DNA of 40,912 nucleotides, from the NCBI GenBank assembly GCA_944321885.1, contig CALUNB010000023.1:1-40912 (forward strand), in the 5' to 3' direction. Shown one piece after another: positions 17,293-26,637 of the stretch. Position numbers and translations under genes: made by a program. The notes under the pieces are model-generated. The model did not search any database. It was not told where the DNA came from and saw only the letters and a list, made by a program, of their open reading frames with translations. The DNA comes from an uncultured Bacteroidales bacterium. GTDB taxonomy: Bacteria > Bacteroidota > Bacteroidia > Bacteroidales > P3. Position 1 is the stretch's first letter. Each line of letters opens with the position of its first letter.

Positions 17293-17637
17293 CTACTTCA
17301 CGCTGTCCACAACCGCCTTGAAGGCTTCGGGATGATTCATTGCCAAGTCGGCCAGAACCTTGCGGTTCAACTCGATGTTCTTCTTGTGCAATTTGCCGAT
17401 AAAGGCAGAGTAGGACATCCCGTAAGGACGGATACCGGCGTTGATACGTACAATCCACAAATTCCTGAAGCTCCTCTTCTTGGCCTTACGGTCACGATAA
17501 GCATAAACAAGACCCTTTTCCCAGGAATTCTTGGCGACGGTCCAGACATTTTTCCTGCGTCCGAACTGGCCACGGGTCAATTTCATGATCTTTTTCCTGC
17601 GCGCCCTCGCGGCAACGACATTGACTGATCTAGGCAT
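17293..17637 (-). CDS. rplT: 50S ribosomal protein L20
   Basis: 114 residues, full length. It is an early-assembly 23S rRNA-binding protein and, in the bacteria studied, the autoregulator of the infC-rpmI-rplT genes. The basic start [19 protein letters not shown], the [20 protein letters not shown] segment ([14 protein letters not shown]) and [17 protein letters not shown] are characteristic. It is preceded by an unusually long 126-base spacer after rpmI with nested hairpin potential (17654-17691), a candidate site for L20 feedback. Confidence 0.97.
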   Translation of the reverse strand: MPRSVNVVAARARRKKIMKLTRGQFGRRKNVWTVAKNSWEKGLVYAYRDRKAKKRSFRNLWIVRINAGIRPYGMSYSAFIGKLHKKNIELNRKVLADLAMNHPEAFKAVVDSVK

Positions 17638-17653
17638 TTTTTAGTGTTTTTGT

Positions 17654-17691
17654 ATGAGCGCTTCCTTGTTCCAGAAGACTTTTATGCTCAT
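17654..17691 (-). promoter_or_regulatory. Nested hairpin upstream of rplT, possible L20 control element
   Basis: In the spacer between rpmI and rplT, ATGAGC and GCTCAT form a 6-bp outer stem. Inside it CTTC and GAAG form a 4-bp stem around a 9-base loop. It ends 16 bases before the rplT ATG. A second hairpin (CCCGC/GCGGG, 17726-17746) lies just upstream. Regulation by L20 is inferred from what is known in other phyla. Confidence 0.35.
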
Positions 17692-17763
17692 AATCAATTA
17701 ATACTATTTTCTCCAGAGATGGGTTCCCGCTCTCCGGAAACGCGGGTTCAAACGGGCGGACTC

Positions 17764-17958
17764 CTACAAGTTGAGCATATCCTTCACAGCCGACACATTG
17801 GTCTTGTGAACGATAGCCGAGTAAGTAAGATTACGTTTACGCTTCTTGCTCTTCTTGGTCAAGATGTGGCTTTTGTAAGCGTGTTGACGTTTAATCTTGC
17901 CCGTTCCGGTCAAAGAAAACCTTTTCTTTGCAGCCGATTTGGTTTTTACTTTTGGCAT
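17764..17958 (-). CDS. rpmI: 50S ribosomal protein L35
   Basis: 64 residues, full length and highly basic. The start [20 protein letters not shown] and the [14 protein letters not shown] segment identify it. It starts 20 bases after the infC stop, in the classic infC-rpmI-rplT order. Confidence 0.97.
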   Translation of the reverse strand: MPKVKTKSAAKKRFSLTGTGKIKRQHAYKSHILTKKSKKRKRNLTYSAIVHKTNVSAVKDMLNL

Positions 17959-17978
17959 GATTTTTATTTATGGGTTTG

Positions 17979-18605
17979 TTAAACTTCCTTTTCCTCGGAC
18001 GAGGGTTTCTCTTCCGCCGGTTTGGGCGCGGGTTTCTTCACGGCGGCCTTGACCGGCTGGATCATCATCATCATCCGCTTGCCTTCCAGCTTGGGCATGC
18101 TTTCAGGCTTGCCGAACTCCAACAGGGCTTCGGCGAACTTCAGCAACATGGCCTCACCTTGTTCCTTGTAAACAATGGTACGACCCCTGAAGAACACGTC
18201 CACCTTCACCTTCGAGCCTTCCGAAAGGAAACGTTTGGCATGGTTCAGCTTGAAGTTGAAATCATGGTCGTCGGTCTGGGGACCGAGGCGGATTTCCTTG
18301 ACCACGATTTTGGCACTCCGGGCCTTGATTTCCTTTTGCTTGCGCTTCTGTTCGTACAAATACTTCTGGTAGTCGATAATCTTGCAGACAGGCGGGTTCG
18401 CCGAAGGGGAAATTTCCACCAAGTCCAACTCTTTTTCCTCGGCCATGCGAAGCGCCTCTTTCAAGTGCATGATGGCCGGTTCCACATTATCTCCTACCAC
18501 GCGCACCACGGGCGCGGTAATACGGCGGTTGATCCGGTGCTCCATTTCTTTTTTCACGGGAGCACGGAAACCTCGGTTCTGATTTCTGTTACTCGGAATA
18601 GCTAT
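17979..18605 (-). CDS. infC: Translation initiation factor IF-3, with probable ATA start codon
   Basis: IF-3 binds the 30S subunit and rejects non-standard start codons. The core runs from [19 protein letters not shown] to [10 protein letters not shown], with both N- and C-terminal IF-3 domains and a linker of lysines, plus an alanine/proline/lysine-rich tail. A GTG at 18557 gives 192 residues but cuts off a conserved-looking basic lead ([12 protein letters not shown]) that is open in frame. The frame is closed by a TAG at 18620. Between them lies a perfect AGGAGG (18619-18614), and eight bases after it comes ATA (18605-18603), then GCT and ATT (18599). No ATG occurs before codon 21. I therefore propose the ATA start (208 residues); ATT, 14 bases from the SD, is second choice. 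In enterobacteria infC starts at AUU and is self-regulated; this may be the same logic. The gene starts 21 bases after thrS. Confidence 0.9.
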   Translation of the reverse strand: MAIPSNRNQNRGFRAPVKKEMEHRINRRITAPVVRVVGDNVEPAIMHLKEALRMAEEKELDLVEISPSANPPVCKIIDYQKYLYEQKRKQKEIKARSAKIVVKEIRLGPQTDDHDFNFKLNHAKRFLSEGSKVKVDVFFRGRTIVYKEQGEAMLLKFAEALLEFGKPESMPKLEGKRMMMMIQPVKAAVKKPAPKPAEEKPSSEEKEV

Positions 18606-18613
18606 AGCGCAGT

Positions 18614-18619
18614 CCTCCT
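18614..18619 (-). promoter_or_regulatory. Strong Shine-Dalgarno sequence of infC
   Basis: A perfect AGGAGG eight bases from the proposed ATA start. Strong SD sequences are rare in front of the other genes here, as is usual in Bacteroidota, so its presence at this spacing decides between the candidate starts. Confidence 0.6.
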
Positions 18620-18626
18620 AATTTTG

Positions 18627-20558
18627 TTATTTGTACTCTTTCACTTCTTCTTGCAGACGCTTGGCAAAATCTTCCAGCTTCAAGGCTCCCAAATCGCCCT
18701 CCCCGTGCTTGCGGACCGAAACCGTCCCTTCGGCGGCCTCTTTCTCGCCCACAACCAACATGTAGGGAATGTGTTTCATTTCGGCATCCCGTATCTTGCG
18801 GCCCGTCTTCTCGCTGCGGTCGTCAATCTCACCCCGCAAATCGGCATCCTCCAGCAAGGACTTCACCTCCTTGGCGTAATCCAGGTATTTTTCGCTGATC
18901 GGCAGGACGGTGAACTGCACCGGCGTAATCCACAAGGGGAATCGCCCGGCTGTATTTTCGGTCAAGACGGCCACGAAACGCTCCATCGAGCCGAAAGGCG
19001 CCCGGTGGATCATGATCGGACGGTGCTTCTGGTTATCGGCACCCACGTATTCCAGGCCAAAGCGTTCCGGCAGGTTGTAGTCCACCTGCACCGTACCCAA
19101 CTGCCATTTCCGGCCCAAGGCATCGCGGACCATGAAATCGAGCTTGGGGCCGTAGAAAGCCGCCTCCCCGTATTCCACATAGGTCTTCAGACCTTTTTCC
19201 GCCGCCGCCTCGATGATGGCGCTCTCGGCCTTTTCCCAATTCTCGTCCGAACCGATATACTTGCTATGGTCGTTCTTGTCGCGCAAGGAAATCTGTGCCG
19301 AATATTCCTTGAAATTCAAAACCTTGAAAATCAAAAGAATGATATCGATAACCGATTCAAACTCAGCCTTGAGCTGGTCTGCGGTACAGAAGATATGGGC
19401 ATCGTCCTGGGTAAAGCCCCGCACACGGGTCAAACCGTGCAACTCCCCGCTCTGCTCGTAGCGGTACACCGTACCGAATTCCGCGATACGCAAAGGCAAA
19501 TCCTTGTAAGAATGCGGCTTGGAACGGTAAACCTCGCAATGGTGGGGGCAGTTCATGGGTTTGAGGAAGAACTGTTCGCCCTCCACGGGAGTATTGATGG
19601 GCTGGAAGGAATCCTTGCCGTATTTGTAGTAATGGCCCGAGGTCTTGTACAGTTCCACGTTCCCGATATGGGGACACATGACCTGTACGTAACCGGCCTT
19701 GCGTTGCACTTTCTTGAGGAATTTCTCCAACTGTTCCCGCATGGCCGTGCCGTTGGGCAGCCAAATCGGAAGGCCCGCCCCCACTTTCGGGGAGAAAGTG
19801 AAGAGTTCCATTTCCTTGCCGATTTTGCGGTGGTCGCGCTTCTTGGCTTCTTCGAGGAATTCCAGATATTCCTTCAAATCCTTCTGCTTGGGAAAGGAGA
19901 CCCCGTAGATACGGGTCAGCATCTTGCGGTTTTCATCTCCCCGCCAATAGGCACCTGCCACGGAAGTAAGCTTGAAAGCTTTGATATAAGAAGTGTCCGG
20001 GATATGAGGCCCCCGGCAAAGGTCGGTGAAAGTGCCGTTGGTATAGAAAGTAATCGTACCGTCGGCCAAGTCGTTCAAAAGGTCGAGCTTGTACTCGTCC
20101 CCTTTTTCCGTGAAGTAGGCAATCGCGTCGGCCTTGCTCACGTCCTTACGCACGAAAGGCTGCTTCTCGGCCGCCAGCTTCATGACCCTTTCCTCGATTT
20201 TCCCGAAATCATCCGAAGAGATTTCGCGGTCCCCGAAATCGATATCGTAATAGAAACCGGTATCGATATGGGGTCCGATGCCGAATTTGGCACCCGGATA
20301 CAATTGCTCGATGGCTTCAGCGGCCAAGTGGGCCGTCGAATGCCAGAAAGCGGCTCGCCCGTCCTCGTCCTGCCAGGTAAGCAAGACCAGGTGGCAATCC
20401 TTGTTGATAGGACGTGTGGCGTCCCACACTTCCTCATCCACTTTTGCAGCCAACACATTGCGGGCCAAGCCTTCGCTGATGCCCTTGGCCACCTCGAGCG
20501 CGGTAACCCCTTCGGGATACTGCTTCACCGAACCGTCCGGTAATGTAATGTTTATCAT
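18627..20558 (-). CDS. thrS: Threonyl-tRNA synthetase
   Basis: This 643-residue class II synthetase charges tRNA-Thr. The N-terminal TGS domain begins [17 protein letters not shown]. The editing domain follows, with the [20 protein letters not shown] segment (HxxxH). The catalytic core carries the zinc cysteine motif [12 protein letters not shown], motif 2 ([20 protein letters not shown]) and motif 3 ([13 protein letters not shown]), then the anticodon-binding domain. The ATG at 20558 was chosen because it lies downstream of a good promoter; the frame extends 14 codons upstream into the -7 box. It is the first gene of thrS-infC-rpmI-rplT(-rplS). Confidence 0.97.
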   Translation of the reverse strand: MINITLPDGSVKQYPEGVTALEVAKGISEGLARNVLAAKVDEEVWDATRPINKDCHLVLLTWQDEDGRAAFWHSTAHLAAEAIEQLYPGAKFGIGPHIDTGFYYDIDFGDREISSDDFGKIEERVMKLAAEKQPFVRKDVSKADAIAYFTEKGDEYKLDLLNDLADGTITFYTNGTFTDLCRGPHIPDTSYIKAFKLTSVAGAYWRGDENRKMLTRIYGVSFPKQKDLKEYLEFLEEAKKRDHRKIGKEMELFTFSPKVGAGLPIWLPNGTAMREQLEKFLKKVQRKAGYVQVMCPHIGNVELYKTSGHYYKYGKDSFQPINTPVEGEQFFLKPMNCPHHCEVYRSKPHSYKDLPLRIAEFGTVYRYEQSGELHGLTRVRGFTQDDAHIFCTADQLKAEFESVIDIILLIFKVLNFKEYSAQISLRDKNDHSKYIGSDENWEKAESAIIEAAAEKGLKTYVEYGEAAFYGPKLDFMVRDALGRKWQLGTVQVDYNLPERFGLEYVGADNQKHRPIMIHRAPFGSMERFVAVLTENTAGRFPLWITPVQFTVLPISEKYLDYAKEVKSLLEDADLRGEIDDRSEKTGRKIRDAEMKHIPYMLVVGEKEAAEGTVSVRKHGEGDLGALKLEDFAKRLQEEVKEYK

Positions 20559-20597
20559 GATTTTATCAAAAACAAAAGTTTTTGCCAAAAAGGAGTG

Positions 20598-20630
20598 CAA
20601 AGATACATAAAAAATTGATAATAGAACAAA
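20598..20630 (-). promoter_or_regulatory. Promoter of the thrS-infC-rpmI-rplT unit
   Basis: The minus strand reads TTTG (20630-20627), 21 bases, then TATCTTTG (20605-20598), matching both the -33 and -7 parts of the Bacteroidota consensus. Transcription would start about 33 bases before the thrS ATG. Confidence 0.62.
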
Positions 20631-20632
20631 TC

Positions 20633-21280
20633 CTACACCCGTCCGTCCTTCATTTCGATGCTACGGTCCGACATGGCGGCCAAATCCGGATTGTGGGTCA
20701 CGATGACGAAGGTCTGCCCGAAACGGTCCCGCAAATCGAAAAACAGCTTGTGCAAAGCCAAGGCGTTCGCCGTGTCGAGATTGCCCGAAGGTTCGTCGGC
20801 AAACACCACTTCGGGCCGGTTCACCAAAGCCCTGGCCACGGCCACCCTCTGCTGTTCGCCTCCGGAAAGCTCGGAAGGCTTATGATCGCGGCGGGAGGAC
20901 AAACCGAGGAAATCCAACAGGGCCGCAGCCGCTTCCCCAGCCTCCTTGCGGTCCTTTCCGCCAATCAAAGCCGGCATCATCACGTTCTCCAAAGCCGTGA
21001 ACTCCGGTAAAAGATAGTGGAACTGGAACACGAACCCCACCTTTTGGTTGCGGAACGCTGCCAACTTCTTGGATGAGAGCTTGTAGATATCGGTATCCCC
21101 GATACGGACCGTTCCCGAACCGGGCCGGTCCAGGCTTCCCATGATTTGCAAAAGCGTGGTCTTGCCCGCCCCGGAAGCCCCGGTGATGCTGACGACCTGG
21201 GCATCGGCAATTTGCAGGCTCACCGATTTGAGAACCTGCAAATTACCAAAACTCTTGGAAACGTTTTCTACGCTTATCAT
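20633..21280 (-). CDS. lolD: LolD-type ABC transporter ATP-binding protein
   Basis: This 215-residue cytoplasmic ATPase has Walker [10 protein letters not shown] (34-42), Q-loop [13 protein letters not shown], signature LSGGEQQR, Walker [13 protein letters not shown] and the switch histidine in VTHNPD. The length, the [16 protein letters not shown] segment and the EPSGNLD motif place it with LolD/MacB-type ATPases, which energise lipoprotein release or efflux with a FtsX-like permease. No permease gene adjoins it, as is common for lolD in this phylum. It lies between dcp and thrS and has a possible promoter of its own. Confidence 0.88.
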   Translation of the reverse strand: MISVENVSKSFGNLQVLKSVSLQIADAQVVSITGASGAGKTTLLQIMGSLDRPGSGTVRIGDTDIYKLSSKKLAAFRNQKVGFVFQFHYLLPEFTALENVMMPALIGGKDRKEAGEAAAALLDFLGLSSRRDHKPSELSGGEQQRVAVARALVNRPEVVFADEPSGNLDTANALALHKLFFDLRDRFGQTFVIVTHNPDLAAMSDRSIEMKDGRV

Positions 21281-21370
21281 ACTTCCTCGTTTTCATTGGC
21301 CTTGAGGCCGGGTCAAAACCAAACTTTCCATGGCATTGTTTTGCGATGGGCCCTGCCACAAAGCCCCAGT

Positions 21371-21378
21371 CAAACTTA
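21371..21378 (-). promoter_or_regulatory. Possible -7 box of lolD overlapping the dcp stop codon
   Basis: TAAGTTTG on the minus strand; its first three bases are the TAA stop of dcp. It would give lolD a leader of about 84 bases. No clear -33 element is visible, so this is tentative. Confidence 0.35.
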
Positions 21379-23502
21379 TTTGCTCAAACCCCGGCCACGC
21401 AGCAAAGCGTCCGGCTCGGGTTCGTGCCCCCGGAACTTGACGTACATCTCCATGGCATCGTACATGCCGCCGTTCTTGAGAATCCCGTTCCGGAAAGCCT
21501 CGGCAATCCGGGTATTGAAGATGTCGCCGCTTTCCACATAGGCATCGAAGGCATCGGCATCCAGCACTTCCGACCAGATATAGCTGTAATACCCGGCACT
21601 GTAGCCCCCGTCCATGATATGGGAGAAATAAGGCGTGCGGTAACGCGGGTAGATTTCGGGAATCAGCCCCCGTTTCTTCATCGTGGCGGCCTCGAACGCC
21701 ATGGGATCGAAATCCTGGGGAATCTCTTCCAGTGTATGGAAGTCCATGTCGAGCAAGGCAGCCGCCAAAAGCTCGGTGGTGGCAAAGCCCTGTCCGTAAT
21801 TCTGAACCTCCTGGATCCGGTCAATCAGTTCCTGCGGCATGGGTTCGCCCGTCTTGTAATGCCGGGCATATTCCTTGAGCATCAAAGGATGCAAGGCCCA
21901 ATGCTCCATGATTTGGGAGGGAAGCTCCACAAAATCACGCGGAACGTCGGCCAGTCCCTGGTACTTCACTTCGGCAAACAAGCAATGCAAGGCATGGCCG
22001 AACTCATGGAAGAAGGTCTCGGTCTCGTCCAAGCCGAGCATGACCGGTTCCTCGCCCGTAGCCGGGGTGAAATTGCAGACAATGGAAGTGTTGGGAACCA
22101 AACGGCGACCCGTGCTGTCGTAGGACTGTTCCACATAGGAGGTGTTCCAGGCCCCGCCCGATTTGGCCCCGGGACGGGCGGTCATATCCAAGTACAAGAC
22201 GCCTAACTCGCTGCCGTCCTTGTCCCGGCAAAGCCAGGCCGTGGTATTGGGCGTGGGCACCTCCGCCCCGGCCAAAAGCTCGAAACGGATGCCGTAAAGC
22301 CGTTCACAAAGCAGGAAAATGCCATCCCGCACGTTGTCCACGGTCAAGTAAGGCTTCAAGGCGTTTTCGTCCAAAGCATATTTTTCCTGCCGGATCCTGT
22401 CGGCATAGTAGCGCCAGTCCGAAGGCAGGAACTTGCCTTTCAAACCATCCTTTTCCTTTCGGTAACGCTTCATCTCGGCCAACTCTTCCTTGGCCCGTTC
22501 CAAAGCATAGGGCCAGATTTCCTCCAAGAGGGCGTAAACCGCCTCCGGTTTCTTGGCCATGCGGGTCTGCAAGGCATAGGAAGCATAATCGGGGAAACCG
22601 AGAAGACGGGCTTTTTGAAGCCGGAGCGAAACCAATCCGGCCACGATCCGGGTGTTGTCATAAGGGGTTCCCTCCGCGCAACGGCCCGTATAGGCATCCA
22701 AAATCTCCTTGCGCAAGTCCGCATCCTTGACGTATTGCAGGAAAGGCATCACCGTGGGATTGTCCAAACCGAAAAGGTAGCCCTTGCGGCCTTTGGCCTC
22801 GGCTTTCCGGGCGGCACGCTCCAAATCGGCGGCAGGAAGTCCTTCCAAACGGGAAACATCCTCCACGAAAAGCTCGTATCCAGCCGTAGCCGCCAAGAGA
22901 TTCTGTGCGAACTTGTTACCCAATTCGCTCAGGCGGGCGTTCACTTCTTTCAAAGTTTCCTGTTCCGCCGCCGGCAATTCCGCCCCGTTCAGCACGAACT
23001 CACGGTAGGTCTCTTCCACCAAACGTTTCCGCACCGGGTCGCTGATTTGGTCCTGTTCCTTGAGCCGCTTTACCCGGCGGAAAAGGAAAGGGTTCATGTA
23101 CAACGCATCGTTCTGGCTGCTCAGCAGCTGCATGGCCTCGCTTTCGATTTGGCGGAGATTCTCGTTGGAATTTGCCGCCGCCACATTGAAAAGGACAGCC
23201 GCCGTCTTCTGCAAAATCTCCCCGCTCTTTTCCAAAGGCAGGATCGTGTTCTCGAAAGTGGCTTCCTCCCGGTTCTGCACGATATCGCGGATGGCCTGGT
23301 TCTGGTATTCGATACCTTGGCGCAAGGCTGGCAGGTAATCTTCTTCCTGGATTTGGGCAAAAGGGGGAATCCGGTGTTCCCGGTTTTCCCAAGACACCAA
23401 AAACGGGTTTTCACGAGGTTTTTCTTCGGCGGAAGCCGGTCCAGCAAAACCTCCGGCAGCAAAACCGCCCACAAGCAGGGCCAAAGATGTGATTTTTCGC
23501 AT
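21376..23502 (-). CDS. dcp: M3-family peptidyl-dipeptidase, exported
   Basis: This 708-residue zinc metallopeptidase removes dipeptides from the C-termini of oligopeptides. The signal peptide MRKITSLALLVGGFAAGGFA is followed by PASAEE. The mature part begins with the M3 lead NPFLVSWENREHRIPPF. The zinc site FFHEFGHALH lies near residue 499, followed by PRDFVELPSQIMEHW. The substrate-binding SHIMDGGYSAGYYSYIWSEV segment is near the C-terminus. The signal peptide places it in the periplasm, unlike the cytoplasmic E. coli enzyme. It starts 18 bases after the nuclease gene. Confidence 0.94.
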   Translation of the reverse strand: MRKITSLALLVGGFAAGGFAGPASAEEKPRENPFLVSWENREHRIPPFAQIQEEDYLPALRQGIEYQNQAIRDIVQNREEATFENTILPLEKSGEILQKTAAVLFNVAAANSNENLRQIESEAMQLLSSQNDALYMNPFLFRRVKRLKEQDQISDPVRKRLVEETYREFVLNGAELPAAEQETLKEVNARLSELGNKFAQNLLAATAGYELFVEDVSRLEGLPAADLERAARKAEAKGRKGYLFGLDNPTVMPFLQYVKDADLRKEILDAYTGRCAEGTPYDNTRIVAGLVSLRLQKARLLGFPDYASYALQTRMAKKPEAVYALLEEIWPYALERAKEELAEMKRYRKEKDGLKGKFLPSDWRYYADRIRQEKYALDENALKPYLTVDNVRDGIFLLCERLYGIRFELLAGAEVPTPNTTAWLCRDKDGSELGVLYLDMTARPGAKSGGAWNTSYVEQSYDSTGRRLVPNTSIVCNFTPATGEEPVMLGLDETETFFHEFGHALHCLFAEVKYQGLADVPRDFVELPSQIMEHWALHPLMLKEYARHYKTGEPMPQELIDRIQEVQNYGQGFATTELLAAALLDMDFHTLEEIPQDFDPMAFEAATMKKRGLIPEIYPRYRTPYFSHIMDGGYSAGYYSYIWSEVLDADAFDAYVESGDIFNTRIAEAFRNGILKNGGMYDAMEMYVKFRGHEPEPDALLRGRGLSK

Positions 23503-23520
23503 GTCTGAAAGGTCTCTATC

Positions 23521-25434
23521 TTATAAAATATTGAATTTCAAAGTTTTTTCTTCCCCTTGAGGGGTACGGGCTTGCAAGAGGTAGGAACCGGAAGGCAGGT
23601 TCCCGGTTTCCAACACGGAGGTTCCTACCGGTAAAACGCGTTCCAAGAACAAGCTTCCCTGCAAGTTGAAAATCCGGACCCGGATTTCCCGCTCCGATTG
23701 GACATGGAGCGAAGCCTTGGCTGGATTCGGCCATAAGCCCAATCCCCATTCCGGAAGCCGCTGTCCCGCCTGGTTCCCTGCCGAGCTGAAATTCAAGCCT
23801 ACGATGACCGGATCGTGGTCGGAAGCCCGGTAAGGACCATTTTGGCTCGCATCGGAACGGTCGTAGTCCAAAAACGAAGGCTCATCGGCATTGATATGCC
23901 AGACCGTGGCTCCCGTCACATAGGGCTGCATGCCCGGCGAAGCCAAGGAATAGTCGAGGAACTGGACCTGGCCGTCGTAACAATAGGTATAACTTTCCGG
24001 TTCGTAACGATGGACCATGTCCTCGTAACCGGCATCGGTGAAAACCCGGATCGGGTCCTCCCGGTAAAGGGAGTTCAAATCCCCCATGACCAAAGCGCGG
24101 TCGGACTCGTAATAGTAACGGAGTTCCCCCAGACGGTTCAGGACCGCATAAGCTTCCTGACGGCGGCGGCTGTTGTACTGGCCTTGCCCGTCGCCCTGGT
24201 CGGCATCGGCCCCGCTCCCGCTCCCGGTCTTGGATTTGAAATGGTTGATACTGTAAATGAAGGTTTCGCCGGTGGCGATTTCCCGGAAAGCTTGCACCAG
24301 CTTACGGTTCAAAGGATTGACCGTATTGATCATGAAATAGTTGCTGTAAGGCTCCAGTTTCGACTTCCGGTAAACGATATGGTTAAGAGTGTAGGTGGAA
24401 GGCTGGGCGTAACCCGACCAACGGATGAAATCGTACTCTTCGCTGCCCTTGGCCTCGTTGAGGGCATCCACAAGGCTTTCAATGACCGTCGAACCGCCCC
24501 CGACTTCCACCAAACCGAACAAATCGGCATCAACCGCATCCAAGACCTTGACAAGGCGCGTGGTCTGCAATTCCGATTCGTTGAAGAACATTTCCAAGTT
24601 GTAACCGCATACTTTGATGCTGTAATTGCCCAAGGCGGCTTCATCGGGAGCCTCCGTCCGTTCGTTCCCCGTCCAATCCGGCTGCCCGATGGCATAAACC
24701 TTGTAGGTCCCGTCCACTTCGTCCAACACGCCGAGGAGTTCTTCCACAACCTGCCCCGTACGGCAAGTCCCGTCCGCATCCAGAAAAGGAGTCGGGGACG
24801 GGTTGCGACGGGTACTGCCGTCATCCAGCAGCAGACGGTCGGCTTGGTTCCTTGCCAAAGCGGCTTCGTAATCCGCACTGCCGGGTTCCACGTAATCGGT
24901 AGGCGAGCGCAAGCGTTCCGAACCCAGCTCCAAGGCACCATCGTAACGCAAGGCGGAGGTGGCATTGAGGTAAAGCGGATGGGTGAAGCGGACCGCCATG
25001 CCTTCGTGGGCTTCAAAGGCTTCGGCCAAGCCGTCCGGGAAGGACACGGGGACATAGGGAATGGGAAGCTGTTCCCGAAGCACTTCCCATTGCTGGAGAT
25101 GGGTCAGTTCGGTCCGCGAAGCGTATTCGGTCACTTCGGCCGTAAGCCGGACATAGTCCCCCGGCTCGACTTCCGCCTGGCCGTAAACGAAAATCCCGTC
25201 CGAAGTGGCGGGATTCCCGTCCCCCAAGGTATCCTGGATGAAAAAACCGCTCAACTGCCCCTCTCCGAACAAGGTCAGAGTGACGACACCTTGGGTCGTG
25301 ACCGTTTGCCCCGTAAAAGGAGAAGCCTCCCCCTGGCCTTGGATTTCGTAAATCCGTAAGGACTGCTGTGCGCTTGCCGGCACGAAAGCGGGCAAGAACG
25401 CGAGAATGGAAAAGAAAAACCGGTTCAAAATCAA
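23521..25434 (-). CDS. Secreted endonuclease/exonuclease/phosphatase-family protein with type A T9SS domain
   Basis: This protein of about 637 residues starts with a signal peptide (ILNRFFFSILAFLPAFVPASAQ). An OB-fold-like domain follows (VTTQGVVTLTLFGEG, GFFIQDTLGDGNPATSDGIFV), as in ExeM/NucH-type extracellular nucleases. The catalytic EEP domain then appears, with VDADLFGLVEVGGG, YSINHFKSKTG, VMGDLNSLYREDPI and YRASDHDPVIVGL (the final SDHD catalytic motif). The last 70 residues (LWPNPAKASLHVQS, VRIFNLQGSLF, LPSGSYLLQA) form the type A T9SS sorting domain. It probably degrades extracellular DNA or phosphoesters. No ATG is near the start. TTG at 25434 or 25428 would give a normal signal peptide, and TTG 25473 is too early. 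dcp follows after 18 bases. Confidence 0.88.
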   Translation of the reverse strand: MILNRFFFSILAFLPAFVPASAQQSLRIYEIQGQGEASPFTGQTVTTQGVVTLTLFGEGQLSGFFIQDTLGDGNPATSDGIFVYGQAEVEPGDYVRLTAEVTEYASRTELTHLQQWEVLREQLPIPYVPVSFPDGLAEAFEAHEGMAVRFTHPLYLNATSALRYDGALELGSERLRSPTDYVEPGSADYEAALARNQADRLLLDDGSTRRNPSPTPFLDADGTCRTGQVVEELLGVLDEVDGTYKVYAIGQPDWTGNERTEAPDEAALGNYSIKVCGYNLEMFFNESELQTTRLVKVLDAVDADLFGLVEVGGGSTVIESLVDALNEAKGSEEYDFIRWSGYAQPSTYTLNHIVYRKSKLEPYSNYFMINTVNPLNRKLVQAFREIATGETFIYSINHFKSKTGSGSGADADQGDGQGQYNSRRRQEAYAVLNRLGELRYYYESDRALVMGDLNSLYREDPIRVFTDAGYEDMVHRYEPESYTYCYDGQVQFLDYSLASPGMQPYVTGATVWHINADEPSFLDYDRSDASQNGPYRASDHDPVIVGLNFSSAGNQAGQRLPEWGLGLWPNPAKASLHVQSEREIRVRIFNLQGSLFLERVLPVGTSVLETGNLPSGSYLLQARTPQGEEKTLKFNIL

Positions 25435-25485
25435 AGTGCAAAAATTTCTGCGAAGATAAACAGGATTCCCCAAAGGCTTCCCCTG

Positions 25486-26478
25486 CTAATAAAAAATCCT
25501 TTCCAGCTGGCGGAACACCTTGCGGGCGTTCCGGTTTTCGTACAAGATGGCATGCACGGCCTCGAAAATCGGCATCTCCACTTGGAAATTCTGCTTGATG
25601 GCATGCACGCTGCCCGAAGCATAATAGCCTTCCGCTACCATCTGCATTTCCAAGATGGCGGATTTGACCGAATACCCTTGACCTATCATGTTGCCGAAGG
25701 TCCGGTTCCGGCTGAATTGGGAATAGGAAGTTACCAAAAGGTCGCCCAGGTAGGGGGCGGAATTCAGGTTCCGTTTGATATTGTGTACCTTTTCCAAGAA
25801 ATTGCGCATTTCTTCCACGGCATTGGCCACCAAGACCGACACAAAATTATCTCCGTAACCCAGGCCCTTGGCAATCCCCACCGAAAGGGCGTAGATGTTC
25901 TTCATGACCGCCGCGTACTCGATGCCGTAAAGGTCGTCGCTGCAACGGGTCCGCACATATTCGCAAGCGAAAAGGGAGGCCATTTCGGAAGCCAGCGCGG
26001 CATTGCGCGAAGCCACCGTCAGATACGTGAGCCGGTTGAGGGCGATTTCCTCGGCATGGGAAGGCCCGCTCACTACCGACATGTTTTCTTCCCCGATGCC
26101 GAAACTGTCGTGCAAATACTCGCAAACCACTTGGTCATGCCCGGGGATGATGCCTTTGACGGCGGAACAAATCTTTTTCTGCCGCAAGCTTCCGGGGTCC
26201 AAGGGTTTCAAGGCTTCGGGAAAATACACGGCAGGGACCACCATCACCAAAATCCCCGCCTCCGCCACGACGGAAGCGATATCGTTGCTCACGCAAAGCC
26301 TGTCCACCGGGAATTCCACCGAAGAAAGGTAGCAAGGATTGATGCCTTCGGTCTGCAATCCCTGTCTTATTTCCTCTTCCCTGACCCACCAATGCACTCG
26401 CGGGCAATTGTTCAACAATATCTTGACAATGGCGGTGGCCCAACTGCCCCCGCCTATGACGGCCACATTCTCGCTCAT
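25486..26478 (-). CDS. gpsA: NAD(P)-dependent glycerol-3-phosphate dehydrogenase
   Basis: This 330-residue cytoplasmic enzyme reduces dihydroxyacetone phosphate to sn-glycerol 3-phosphate for phospholipid synthesis. The N-terminal Rossmann loop VIGGGSWATAIVKIL, the SGPSHAEEIAL segment, the catalytic-lysine region AAVMKNIYALSVGIAKGLGYGDN and the ATSYSQFSRNRTFG-type motif (VTSYSQFSRNRTFG) are clear. The open frame continues 53 codons upstream without family similarity, and a -7 box lies inside that extension. The ATG at 26478 is therefore the start. Confidence 0.95.
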   Translation of the reverse strand: MSENVAVIGGGSWATAIVKILLNNCPRVHWWVREEEIRQGLQTEGINPCYLSSVEFPVDRLCVSNDIASVVAEAGILVMVVPAVYFPEALKPLDPGSLRQKKICSAVKGIIPGHDQVVCEYLHDSFGIGEENMSVVSGPSHAEEIALNRLTYLTVASRNAALASEMASLFACEYVRTRCSDDLYGIEYAAVMKNIYALSVGIAKGLGYGDNFVSVLVANAVEEMRNFLEKVHNIKRNLNSAPYLGDLLVTSYSQFSRNRTFGNMIGQGYSVKSAILEMQMVAEGYYASGSVHAIKQNFQVEMPIFEAVHAILYENRNARKVFRQLERIFY

Positions 26479-26546
26479 AGCTTGGATTGGAGGAACAAAG
26501 CCCTTGGCGGCTGCCCGCCAGACCTCGTTCGTTTGATACTCGGCTC

Positions 26547-26554
26547 CAAAAGTA
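26547..26554 (-). promoter_or_regulatory. -7 box of gpsA
   Basis: TACTTTTG on the minus strand fits TAnnTTTG. Transcription would begin about 62 bases before the gpsA ATG. No good -33 element is present at the expected distance. Confidence 0.45.
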
Positions 26555-26637
26555 CAAAGTTCCTCCGAGAAGCGCTTTGGATGCCCTTCAAAATTTTCCA
26601 CACGAGGCCGGGTTGGGGTATTGGACGGAGGATTCAT

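Noticed and set aside
17720..17770. Sequence with a GGTTCAAA-like T-loop and GC stems, suggesting a tRNA
   Set aside because: No acceptor stem or cloverleaf can be drawn; the stems are better explained as the rpmI-rplT spacer structure.
17970..20543. An 857-codon open frame on the plus strand, antisense to thrS and infC
   Set aside because: It mirrors real genes on the other strand, has no recognisable domain, is rich in His/Leu/Gly as antisense frames are, and long antisense frames recur opposite other genes here (3801-5177, 6510-8033, 23815-25359, 27260-29116, 30457-31770). It is a composition effect.
25435..25473. Longer start for the T9SS nuclease (TTG at 25473)
   Set aside because: It would put 13 residues before the signal peptide and run through a near-consensus -7 box (TATCTTCG). 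A later TTG (25434 or 25428) is more likely.
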